The translations under genes were made by a program, and so were the position numbers. Of a DNA stretch of 64,000 bases, positions 50,908 to 58,744 are shown piece after piece; the stretch's first letter is position 1, and the number at the start of each line of letters is the position of its first letter. The notes under the pieces are model-generated. The model searched no databases, was not told the DNA's origin, and saw only the letters and a list, made by a program, of their open reading frames with translations. The stretch comes from Rhodoluna sp. KAS3 (GTDB taxonomy: Bacteria; Actinomycetota; Actinomycetes; Actinomycetales; Microbacteriaceae), in NCBI RefSeq assembly GCF_026000575.1, contig NZ_AP026910.1:62001-126000 (forward strand). Direction: 5' to 3'.

Positions 50908-50958
50908 AAAGGGAAAAGTCCCGAGGCTACGAATTCATTAGTCCCGAGACTTTCCTTT
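50908..50958 (-). terminator. Imperfect hairpin, possible terminator for leftward transcripts
   Basis: AAAGGGAAAAGTC and GACTTTCCTTT pair with two single-base bulges; the sequence AGTCCCGAG occurs twice within it. On the reverse strand the hairpin ends in TTTTCCCTTTT. It would end transcription coming from the secreted-protein gene at 51.2-52.3 kb. The rest of 50,859-50,963 shows nothing else. Confidence 0.5.
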
Positions 50959-50963
50959 GGCCG

Positions 50964-51137
50964 TCAGAATCGCAATTCTTCAAACCATGTATTGCTTACG
51001 ACGTTCTCACAAGGCTTGGTTTCAAGTGAAGTTGTCGTAATCCCTACATTACCAATACACGCCGACACCCGTCTGTTATTACGGCGGGCATCGAAATAAT
51101 CGGTAAAGATTTCAACACCGATTGCCCCAGCGCGCAT
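50964..51137 (-). CDS. Possible small protein or detached C-terminal piece (57 residues)
   Basis: After the TAG stop of the secreted protein at 51,153 the same frame stays open to a TGA at 50,964. From ATG 51137 it reads MRAGAIGVEIFTDYFDARR, continues with two cysteines (SACIGNV, KPCENVV) and ends NTWFEELRF. The composition looks protein-like and the candidate terminator follows 6 bases after the TGA. It may be a small gene, or the former C-terminus of the upstream protein cut off by a nonsense change. No ribosome site or family match supports it, so it is a weak call. Confidence 0.3.
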   Translation of the reverse strand: MRAGAIGVEIFTDYFDARRNNRRVSACIGNVGITTTSLETKPCENVVSNTWFEELRF

Positions 51138-51152
51138 AAGTTTACGAGCCGC

Positions 51153-52313
51153 CTACTTGGCGCGGTAACCAGCACCGCAAGCGCCAGCTTTTTGCTTCAA
51201 GGTGTTCGGCCCAGGTGCTGAAGGTTTGATCTGCACACAGGTGCGCATCTTCAGTGACGCAAACTTTTTATAAGTTGGGTTGCGCTTGATCTTGAATGCG
51301 TTCTTTGAGTACTGGAATCCCGAGTGCTCAATCACAATCGCCTTCAAATTGGTGTTGTAGGTGATCTTGCTGATTGCAACGGTCTTGCCGCTCACGTTGT
51401 TGGCAATTGTCACCTTTAGCGCCTTGGCAGCATCGGCCGGGTTGGTCAGTCCCCAAAGAATCGCAGCATCGGCCGCCGGAATAACCGAGCGGTAGAAGCC
51501 GTCATTGATGGTCAGGCCATCTGACTTGAAGTGAGGGGCGCGGGCAATCCAGGTCATCTCACCGGTGCTGGCGTTCCAGCTTGGGGTTGATGTGTCTGGC
51601 GCGTTGGTGGTAACGCTCATCTTGCCGGTCAAGCCCTCAACGCCCATACCCATGTCGTCATTCTCGATGACCATAAAGACGCTCAACGAGTTGCTGGTTG
51701 AATCGGCGATTGAGTCACCGGTTAGGTAGTTGTTGGTGTTCTCAGAAAAAGACACCGATACCGGGTTGCCCGAAATCGTAAAAGCCTTGCCGTCGTCGGC
51801 CACGTTCAGGTTCATGCCCTGACCAATGTTGATGCCAGGCAAAATCTCGCCGTAGTTGGCCTTGAATGTGATTGTTTCGTCAAGCAAAAGGTCAACCGCT
51901 GCTGAGTCAGAGCCCTCCTGATAAGCGGTGGTCACCTTGGTGCCATCAAACTTCACCGGAATTACGTCCATGTATAGGTGCGGAACATACGCGTTGGCTG
52001 GCGCAATCTTGACGGCCAAACCGTCATAGCCAGCTGTTAGGTGGTTCTCAGCCCAGGTCTCGCTGGTCCAGTATCCCGCGTGCTCAGATGACTTCTTTGG
52101 GTCCTGAGCTGTTGCCGGGGTGTAGGTAAGGGTTTCAGTCAGGCCGCCCAGCATCTGCACCGATACCGATTCAACGCAGTAGGTGACTTTGATCTCGCTG
52201 CAGGCAGACCAAGCAGTTTTTGGTGCCACCAGTGCGGCACTGCTTGATGTTGTTGGCACTAGGACTGCAGCAATGAGAGCTGCAGCAGCAAAAAGGCCTT
52301 TGAACTTTTTCAT
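51153..52313 (-). CDS. Secreted protein of unknown function
   Basis: A 386-residue exported protein with signal KKFKGLFAAAALIAAVLVP, cleaved near SSSA. The mature part is rich in beta-strand-type sequence and carries few cysteines (WSACSEIKVTYCVESVSV near the start, MRTCVQIKP and GACGAGY near the end). A HLYMDVIPVKFDG segment, AILWGLTNPADAAKAL and the end GFQYSKNAFKIKRNPTYKKF recall, loosely, the three paralogs on the other side of the divergent promoter (their LWGFGS and FTFSKKTIKVK motifs). I suggest a distant member of that family. ATG 52313 follows TTGGGGA. Confidence 0.75.
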   Translation of the reverse strand: MKKFKGLFAAAALIAAVLVPTTSSSAALVAPKTAWSACSEIKVTYCVESVSVQMLGGLTETLTYTPATAQDPKKSSEHAGYWTSETWAENHLTAGYDGLAVKIAPANAYVPHLYMDVIPVKFDGTKVTTAYQEGSDSAAVDLLLDETITFKANYGEILPGINIGQGMNLNVADDGKAFTISGNPVSVSFSENTNNYLTGDSIADSTSNSLSVFMVIENDDMGMGVEGLTGKMSVTTNAPDTSTPSWNASTGEMTWIARAPHFKSDGLTINDGFYRSVIPAADAAILWGLTNPADAAKALKVTIANNVSGKTVAISKITYNTNLKAIVIEHSGFQYSKNAFKIKRNPTYKKFASLKMRTCVQIKPSAPGPNTLKQKAGACGAGYRAK

Positions 52314-52431
52314 GATTCCCCAATCATTTGGCAAGTGCAGCTAAACGCCGCCCCCGACTTACCTTCTAAAAATCTACTGCCAACCACGCCCATTTATCTA
52401 CTATTCTTGGCAACAGGATTTGGGGGAATTC

Positions 52432-53946
52432 ATGGGGCGTTCGCACACTAAAAAGATTGTTGGCATTCTTGCCGCAATGGCACTGGTACTCACCACCAGT
52501 ACTCTCGCTGCTCAGGCTGAACCCTTGACCACCGATGCCTTCAATGCCGATGCAACGAGTAGCGACGGCGAACAGGCTGTGTTCCTGATAAATGACGATG
52601 GTTCGATTGACAACACCTCCTTACTGAGCTCCAGCGAAAGGCTGGCAAATGGAAGCGATAGTCAATGGACCTGTGACGGTGGAGATGACATTTCTTGTTT
52701 CTCGAACAAAGCAGGTTCAAACACACAAGGTCGTTCAATCCTTCCGGTCTGCACTGATGCAAAGGACGAGAACTGTGTGGCGCAGCTCGAATTGGCTGGT
52801 GCTGACGGAGTATTCCATTCCGCAACTTTCCTGGGCAATCCGGACGGCATCAAGTTTGCCGAAGCACCTAAGTACAACTATTTCGAAGCGTCAACAGTTT
52901 CTCTGTGGGACATCCCCGAAGTGCCAAGTGCGAGCGGTACAACTACCTATTCGGTAATGGTGAACGTGTCAGTTGGTTTTGATAAAAAGACTCAAAAATG
53001 GCACTCCGGTGCAGTCACAGCTGCAGTAATTCCTTACCGTGAATCAGCGGATCCAAGTTACCGAGCCCCTTTTCAAAGCACGGTGGAATCAAATCACCTG
53101 GGCGTTAGGGGAATCGGCATCGGTGGCCATGGGCCAGAATGTGCTTGGACTGGAACTGGGGTTTGCGGTGTCGCACAGGACTATTCCGCAGGAACACGTG
53201 TGCGCCTAACCACGCGTGTCAGTGACGACATTGGCGGGTGGTTCCGAGGCCGTTTACAGAGTGCAAGTATAAGCGTCTCCAAGTTCTCAGCAACAAACAA
53301 CAAACTCGTTGTAGAAGGCAGCCCAGTTTCGGTTCCGCGCATGGCCGTGGTCAAACCGATCACCGATTTGAATGCGACTGAGCGTGCGTTTGCCAATCGA
53401 AACGGCATGGCTGGTGGCTGGGAGAATGGCTTTCGAACTTGGTCCAAAGCGTCAGACAGCCGCACCTTTGCCTACATGGATTACTTCCGCAAGGCCAACG
53501 CCGACACTGCCGCCGGGATCAACACACTATGGGGTTTTGGGTCAATTACAAACAACACGGGCAATAAGTGCCTAAGTGACAAAACGCGAGTGCTTGGAAT
53601 TGTCTCAACCAACGCCATGGTTTACGACGGTGGCCAACCTGCATACAGCGGTGGATTCTTGTCGTATAAAGTCGCCGGCCTTCACTTTGAACCTGGCGGT
53701 GAGACAACCGTTAAGGGCACCTACGACCTCGTCATGCGGAGCGATGTTGCCCGATGTCTCTATGGATTTAGCAACGCTCCTTTGAGTGCCTCAGTAACTG
53801 TCACAAATGAAAAAGGCACCAAGTCAACAGCAACAACAGTGGTGAGCGAAAAGAATGGCTGGCTAAAGATGGCCGCCTACGGCTTCACCTTCTCCAAGAA
53901 GACCATCAAGGTCAAGATCACCAAGAAAATCAAACTGAAGAAGTAG
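52432..53946 (+). CDS. Secreted Cys-rich paralog 1 of an unknown surface family
   Basis: A 504-residue exported protein with signal KIVGILAAMALVLTTSTLA and AQA cleavage. It has paired cysteines (WTCDGGDDISC, LPVCTDAKDENC, ECAWTGTGVCGVA, then NKCLSDK and ARCLYGF) and a conserved C-terminal block: LGIVSTNAMVYDGG, GFLSYKVAGLHFEPGG, GTYDLVMRSDVARCLYGF. The last 30 residues are FTFSKKTIKVKITKKIKLKK, strongly basic. The same scheme occurs in the next two genes, which follow at once. No known fold or enzyme motif. ATG 52432 has a GGGGGA ribosome site. Confidence 0.8.
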   Translation: MGRSHTKKIVGILAAMALVLTTSTLAAQAEPLTTDAFNADATSSDGEQAVFLINDDGSIDNTSLLSSSERLANGSDSQWTCDGGDDISCFSNKAGSNTQGRSILPVCTDAKDENCVAQLELAGADGVFHSATFLGNPDGIKFAEAPKYNYFEASTVSLWDIPEVPSASGTTTYSVMVNVSVGFDKKTQKWHSGAVTAAVIPYRESADPSYRAPFQSTVESNHLGVRGIGIGGHGPECAWTGTGVCGVAQDYSAGTRVRLTTRVSDDIGGWFRGRLQSASISVSKFSATNNKLVVEGSPVSVPRMAVVKPITDLNATERAFANRNGMAGGWENGFRTWSKASDSRTFAYMDYFRKANADTAAGINTLWGFGSITNNTGNKCLSDKTRVLGIVSTNAMVYDGGQPAYSGGFLSYKVAGLHFEPGGETTVKGTYDLVMRSDVARCLYGFSNAPLSASVTVTNEKGTKSTATTVVSEKNGWLKMAAYGFTFSKKTIKVKITKKIKLKK

Positions 53947-53949
53947 CCA

Positions 53950-55383
53950 GTGAATATTTTTGCAAGCTTGATCTCCCTGGTATTGGTGGCTTTTGCACTT
54001 CAGCCAGCGTCTGCTTCCGAACCCGTCGGTATTGCAGTGATTGACGGAATTGCAGGGTCAAACGATTCTTGGATGGGATTTTCATACTGGAAAAACGAAA
54101 CCAGCAAAAACTCAGGAGCGGAACCACTCGGCACTTACCTCTGTAAAAAAATCGGGTCAGCTAACTGCAAATTAGCTTCAAATCGAAGTTTTCGAGCCGA
54201 CATAACAGCACCGGTCTGTCGGGATTCAAAATCAAATTGCATCGAATCAGTGGCTGGTCTTAGAGGGGAAGTGGAATCTCGCGCAGTTTTTGTCAAGTAC
54301 CTGGCGGGAAGCACAGTGCAACCGGATGCTCGATTTGGCTTACCCATGGGAGCGACCGCTAGCCTGTGGGTCATTCCTGATGTCCCCAACTCGGCTGGCG
54401 CAAATACCTACATTGTAAGTTCGCATTTTTCCCTGCGGCTTGAGGGCAGTGGGGTTTTCGAAACGCTTGATTTTCGTACCTCAATCGTCCCCGTGAAAGT
54501 TGAAGAACTTGTTGGCGCAGAGCCTTCGACAAAATTTAACACTAAAGATCGAGTTACTGGAGAAAACCTAGTTGCCGGCAGTGCTCCGCCAACGGGCTGT
54601 TACCTAGCCGAAAAGGATATTTGTTACGGGCGCGTCGAATTTTCACCGGAAACCAGACTTCAACTCTCCCTTGTTTTCGATAATTCGAGACTTGGTAGTT
54701 GGTTCAATGGGCACCTAGCTAAACCTGACTTGGCCGTATCTACTAAAGGCAGTGCAACCACGGTCACAGTTTCAGCCAATCCAACTATCGTCCAAGATTT
54801 GAACATTTCTGTCGGCGCGAACTCCAGTGCAGCGCTGACTCAGCAATTTAGGAAAAATGGCCTTAAACCTGGGTTCTATGGAGTTCAAAGCACGGATATT
54901 GAGGCGGCGGTATACCTCGACGCTGTTCGTGAGCAAACTGATGACTCAGCCACTGGGCAATTAAGTCTTTGGTCTTTTGGATCAGCGGGGCAAGGGCCAT
55001 TCCAGAAATGTTTTGCAAACAAATCCAATCTTTTGGGCATGGTCAGTACCAACTCTCTGATTTATCAAGGTGACCCACCACAAATGAAGAATGGATTCTT
55101 GAGCTATACGGTAGCCGGCATGCACTATCAGCCAGATAAATCCACGGTTTTTAAGGGTCAATACTCACTAATTATGAGAAAAAGTGTGGCCAGATGCCTA
55201 TTTAATCTCAGCCAAGTTCCGATCACGGCATCAGTTTCAGTCAGTGGGGTAAGCCGCAAAGATGTAGCCACGGAAATTGTTTCGAGCAAGGGTGACTGGA
55301 TATCGTTGAGGGCTGATAACTTCACCTTCTCCAAAAAGACCATCAAGGTCAAGATCACCAAGAAAATCAAGCCGAAGAAGTAG
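53950..55383 (+). CDS. Secreted Cys-rich paralog 2 of the same family
   Basis: A 477-residue exported protein with signal LISLVLVAFALQPASAS. Conserved with paralog 1: APVCRDSKSNCIESVAGL, CYLAEKDICYGRV, LGMVSTNSLIYQGD, GFLSYTVAGMHYQPDK, GQYSLIMRKSVARCLFNL and the basic tail FTFSKKTIKVKITKKIKPKK. The start is GTG 53950, three bases after the previous stop, with no ribosome site, so translation probably depends on the gene before. Base composition is more A/T-rich than that of its neighbours in the middle part. Confidence 0.8.
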   Translation: MNIFASLISLVLVAFALQPASASEPVGIAVIDGIAGSNDSWMGFSYWKNETSKNSGAEPLGTYLCKKIGSANCKLASNRSFRADITAPVCRDSKSNCIESVAGLRGEVESRAVFVKYLAGSTVQPDARFGLPMGATASLWVIPDVPNSAGANTYIVSSHFSLRLEGSGVFETLDFRTSIVPVKVEELVGAEPSTKFNTKDRVTGENLVAGSAPPTGCYLAEKDICYGRVEFSPETRLQLSLVFDNSRLGSWFNGHLAKPDLAVSTKGSATTVTVSANPTIVQDLNISVGANSSAALTQQFRKNGLKPGFYGVQSTDIEAAVYLDAVREQTDDSATGQLSLWSFGSAGQGPFQKCFANKSNLLGMVSTNSLIYQGDPPQMKNGFLSYTVAGMHYQPDKSTVFKGQYSLIMRKSVARCLFNLSQVPITASVSVSGVSRKDVATEIVSSKGDWISLRADNFTFSKKTIKVKITKKIKPKK

Positions 55384-55386
55384 CCA

Positions 55387-56145
55387 GTGAAATCCCTCCG
55401 ATTTAGAGCCTCATTTGCATTCGCGTCTTCCCTGGCAGTTTTGCTCGCAACAATATCTCCTGCTCAAGCAGATGAGCTCTGGACCCCGCCGATACCGAAA
55501 CCTGGAAGCGGTGCTGTCAACATTTTTGAAGGGGGCACAGGAATCGGCGTTTCCATTATTAGCGCAAACAAAGAGTCAGGGGCAAATTCTGGCGCTTTTC
55601 TGTGTGAAGTGGTCGGGCAGGGCAAGTGTGCCCCCGGCTCAGGGTACGGTGTGGTCGGTGAGCTCCTGCTTCCGAAGTGTCGGGCAGATGAAAGCAACTG
55701 CATCGAATCGGTGAGCGTATTTGCGAAAGGAACCAAGCCGGTGCCGGCAACATTTGTTGAGCAACTGCCTGGCCCTACGACTCCTGCATATCCCGATGCA
55801 CTCATCCCGCAGGGTTCCACGAAAAGTCTTTGGAACGCCGAAGGGGTAAATCACACCGGCGGCAATTCAACTTACATTGCCTACGCACGGCTGGCGTTTC
55901 GTGTTTCAAATGGCAAGGCGGTCTTCACTTCGATTGGGGCTGGTGTCTCACCTGTAGTTAATAAGCGCAGCCCCATGTTTTCGGATCTTGAGGTCGTTGA
56001 GAAAAAATTCGGCTCGCGCAACACTGTGGGAGTCAACGGCATAGCCGCCAATTGTGAGTACGTCTATCAGGGCAACTGTGGTCGTGCCCACAATTTTGCA
56101 GCTGATTCGCGCATCAGCATCAGAATCAGGGTCTCGAACAGGTGA
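55387..56145 (+). CDS. Paralog 3 of the secreted family, N-terminal part (reading frame broken)
   Basis: A 252-residue frame with signal FAFASSLAVLLATISPAQA and the family cysteine segments LCEVVGQGKC, LPKCRADESNCIESV and CEYVYQGNCGRA. It stops at TGA 56143-56145 just where paralogs 1 and 2 go on with a WF-x-G-x-L segment; the continuation is in the frame one base back and starts at GTG 56142. So the gene is either frame-shifted or split into two overlapping genes (GTGA). It begins with GTG 55387, three bases after the previous stop, exactly as paralog 2 does. Confidence 0.7.
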   Translation: MKSLRFRASFAFASSLAVLLATISPAQADELWTPPIPKPGSGAVNIFEGGTGIGVSIISANKESGANSGAFLCEVVGQGKCAPGSGYGVVGELLLPKCRADESNCIESVSVFAKGTKPVPATFVEQLPGPTTPAYPDALIPQGSTKSLWNAEGVNHTGGNSTYIAYARLAFRVSNGKAVFTSIGAGVSPVVNKRSPMFSDLEVVEKKFGSRNTVGVNGIAANCEYVYQGNCGRAHNFAADSRISIRIRVSNR

Positions 56146-56873
56146 CAGGCTGGCTGAGTGGACGCTTAGCCGCCCCCGAGATCGACATTCAAACACTTAG
56201 CGACACGGATAACGTAATCACTGTCACGGCAGAACCTGTGGCAGTTGCAACAGTGCAGGCTGTAATGACCAAAAGCAACGCCACACCGGCGCTGAGGCAA
56301 ACCTCAATCTTTCGTGGCACGTGGAACGCAATTGATTCCGGAAGAGCTCAGTCCGTGGGTATTCCAGCAAACAGTGCCAGCAGCATCCCAACCCTCGAAC
56401 TACTAAGGAAAATCGCCAATGACACGGCAGACGACGTCAACAGAATTTGGAATTTTGCGAGCATAGAACGACCCAGCCCAAAGCTCAATTCGTGCATGAA
56501 AAGCAAGACCAGATTGCTGGGGATTGTGACCACTAACGCGACTGTTTACGAGGGCGGAACCCCAACCTTTAGTGGCGGCAACCTCAGCTACCAGGTGGCG
56601 GGCATGCACTACTTGCCTGGCGGCAAGTCGCTTAGCCGAGGAACTTACGATTTGGTCATGCGGAGCGATGTTGCAAGGTGCCTTTACGGATTCACCAGTG
56701 CGCCGATTCGAGCGTCTGTGAGTGTCATAAACGAGAAAGGTTCAAAGTCTGCGGCAACCACGCTTATCAGTGAATCAGACGGCTGGTTGAAGCTCTCGGC
56801 CAACAACTTTACCTTCAGCAAAAAGACCATCAAGATCAAATTGACCGGCACCAAGGACACCGCCAAAAAGTAG
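56142..56873 (+). CDS. Paralog 3 of the secreted family, C-terminal part (reading frame broken)
   Basis: A 243-residue frame that continues the previous one: TGWLSGRLAAPEIDIQ aligns with GGWFRGRLQSASISVS of paralog 1. It carries the conserved C-terminal block LGIVTTNATVYEGG, NLSYQVAGMHYLPGG, GTYDLVMRSDVARCLYGF and the basic tail FTFSKKTIKIKLTGTKDTAKK. It has no signal peptide of its own, so as a separate product it could not be exported by the Sec route; only a joined product makes sense as a family member. Either a real frameshift mutation or a sequence error. Confidence 0.65.
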   Translation: MTGWLSGRLAAPEIDIQTLSDTDNVITVTAEPVAVATVQAVMTKSNATPALRQTSIFRGTWNAIDSGRAQSVGIPANSASSIPTLELLRKIANDTADDVNRIWNFASIERPSPKLNSCMKSKTRLLGIVTTNATVYEGGTPTFSGGNLSYQVAGMHYLPGGKSLSRGTYDLVMRSDVARCLYGFTSAPIRASVSVINEKGSKSAATTLISESDGWLKLSANNFTFSKKTIKIKLTGTKDTAKK

Positions 56874-56979
56874 CAACGCTTCAACTTTCAACCTCGACCG
56901 TAATAAATCCGGACAAATGGCGTATAACTCGATACTGACCTAAACTGTTGGTAATCAAATGCACCGGGGGGAGCGAGTT
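56874..56979 (+). promoter_or_regulatory. Promoter region of the membrane-tethered sigma gene with TCCGGACA element
   Basis: ACCGTAATA (56897-56905) is followed by TCCGGACA (56908-56915) and then TATAAC (56923-56928), a good -10 candidate. The same order ACCGTAATA, TCCGGACT, TAAC occurs upstream of the first surface-protein gene. The element would touch RNA polymerase at the -10 region. Confidence 0.5.
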
Positions 56980-58464
56980 ATGTCCGACGTAACACCGCTA
57001 CGCCCTGACCAAAATCCAGAAGACGCAAACCTTCCAGAAGACCCGTTTGACTCAATGCTCGACGAAGAGTCTGACGAAGACTTTGGTTACGTCGTAACCC
57101 GCGACCGCGCTGCAGGCCCTGATGGCCGCCCGGTCAAACTGGCTGAATGGTCTGCCCAAGACTTCTCAAGCATTTACACCCGCTTTCGCCCACACCTAGA
57201 GCGTCACGCTCGCCGCTTTCTAAACAACCAGGGCCAGGTTGACGAAGTCGTTCAAGACGCATTCCTTTACCTAATGGTCAGCCTTCCAGAGCTTGACTCT
57301 GAGATCGGCGTATTGCGCTTTCTCAAATGGAAGACCCGCCTACTTTGCCTCGACGTAATCCGCGCCAGCGGCAAGGCCTACCTTGCCAGCATTGACGATG
57401 TTGCCGAACCTGCCAGCACCGACCCTGAGATCTCTAGCTACCTAGAACAGCAAGATGACGCTGCGGTTTTGCGCCTTGCCCTCAGCAAGCTAAACCCTCG
57501 CCACCGAGAGGTTCTATTGGCCAGCATCTACGAAGAAAAGACCACCGATGAAATTGCGGCACAGGTCGGCCTCTCCGAGAACGCAACGCGCCAGCTAATC
57601 TTCCGTGCCCGCTCTGCCTTTAAGAAGGCGCTTTTGGGTGACGACGTCAACACCAACGGAATGTCTGCCGCAGCCATCCTCTCGGTTGCTGCTCGCAAGG
57701 CAGCCCATGACGCCAAAAAGGTTGGCGCTCAGGCCATGGTCTTTGCGTTGTTCCTAATGCTTGCCGTTGGCGCATTCATTCAGGTTGGCGGCCGTGGCAC
57801 CCAAGAGCAAAACCTTGCCGAGGTCGAGACCCCATCAGTCACTAGCCCAGACGCAACTGGCAACAACACCCAGTCGGCAGCACCTTCAGCATCTTCAACA
57901 CCGATAGACCCAACCACTGAGCCAATCACGCAGCCGGTGCCAGTCATCGAAACCGTGATCAGCCTTCCAAAGGTGAGTGCACCAACCGAGAGCGCAAGCC
58001 CAAGTGCTAGCCCAAGTGTGAGCGAAAGTCCATTCACTCAGGCGGCCGAAGCTGCAATCTTTGACTCAAGCAAGTCAGAGGTTGTCTTCTTGCTGGCAAA
58101 CTCTCGCCCAGATATCCAGGGTGTCAACTTTTCGGGTGACTACATTGCCTCTGCCAGCCAGGGCATTTATGCAGAGTTCACTTTTGACTACAGCGGTGAC
58201 AACCAGTTCTCAAATGTAGACGTCTACTTCTTGGTTGATGCCCTGCCTTACCTGGCCAAGACCACTCAAATTGAGGTCATCTCTGGCATCGATGCAGCTG
58301 GTCAGCAGCACATCGTGTTCTATGGCGCAATCGACAAGATCACCGATCGCAGTGGCGCCATTGTCAACGACAGCAAGCTTGCCAAGGGCACCATTCGCAT
58401 TGAGCTCGTTGTCAACAAAGAGCGCACCGCGGTGGTCTCAACCCACCTAGACCTTCTCGGCTAG
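56980..58464 (+). CDS. ECF-type sigma factor fused to a membrane helix and an outside domain
   Basis: A 494-residue protein. Residues 1-55 are acidic. About 62-130 look like sigma region 2 (FRPHLERHARRFLNNQGQVD then EVVQDAFLYLMVSLPE) and 165-215 are sigma region 4 (LNPRHREVLLASIYEEKTTD, EIAAQVGLSENATRQLIFRA). A single helix MVFALFLMLAVGAFIQV (about 250-266) is followed by a Ser/Thr/Pro-rich stretch (about 275-350) and a final soluble domain of about 140 residues. The sigma part should be inside and the C-terminal domain outside the cell. No anti-sigma gene is next to it. ATG 56980 follows GGGGGGAG; an ATG at 56959 is less likely. Confidence 0.85.
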   Translation: MSDVTPLRPDQNPEDANLPEDPFDSMLDEESDEDFGYVVTRDRAAGPDGRPVKLAEWSAQDFSSIYTRFRPHLERHARRFLNNQGQVDEVVQDAFLYLMVSLPELDSEIGVLRFLKWKTRLLCLDVIRASGKAYLASIDDVAEPASTDPEISSYLEQQDDAAVLRLALSKLNPRHREVLLASIYEEKTTDEIAAQVGLSENATRQLIFRARSAFKKALLGDDVNTNGMSAAAILSVAARKAAHDAKKVGAQAMVFALFLMLAVGAFIQVGGRGTQEQNLAEVETPSVTSPDATGNNTQSAAPSASSTPIDPTTEPITQPVPVIETVISLPKVSAPTESASPSASPSVSESPFTQAAEAAIFDSSKSEVVFLLANSRPDIQGVNFSGDYIASASQGIYAEFTFDYSGDNQFSNVDVYFLVDALPYLAKTTQIEVISGIDAAGQQHIVFYGAIDKITDRSGAIVNDSKLAKGTIRIELVVNKERTAVVSTHLDLLG

Positions 58465-58744
58465 TAACTCGCTTCTGGGGTGGCGCCCGGCACTTGAACG
58501 GCCATGCCCCTGACTCGAGCAAACCCAGCGTAAATTTCCGCTCCAAAAGCCGCTCATTTTGCCGTCAGCTAGTATGCCAAAAGAAAAAAGACAAATCCGG
58601 ACAACAACCGTAATAGTCCGGACTACTGCGCGCTAACACTCATGAGGTCCTTTTCACCATTTTGCTTGGTTGCTTGGTGTGGCAGGTATCTCGGCTGATC
58701 TCAATTGGGGGTCGGTTTTATAACCAAGATTAGAAAGAGACAAA
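58465..58744 (+). promoter_or_regulatory. Promoter and long leader of surface protein gene 1
   Basis: No gene in these 280 bases. TCCGGACA (58596-58603), then ACCGTAATA and the perfect palindrome AGTCCGGACT (58615-58624), are followed by TAACAC (58634-58639), a possible -10. From there to the ATG lie about 100 bases that share blocks with the leader of surface protein gene 2: TGAGGTC, TGCTTGGTTG, GGGGGTC, ACCAAGA and AGAAAGAGACA. Confidence 0.55.

Noticed and set aside
50908-50958. CRISPR-like repeat from the doubled AGTCCCGAG
   Set aside because: There are only two copies, inside one hairpin; no further repeats or cas genes.
56130-56150. Programmed frameshift in paralog 3
   Set aside because: There is no slippery heptamer and no clear downstream hairpin at the junction; mutation, coupling or a sequencing error are simpler.
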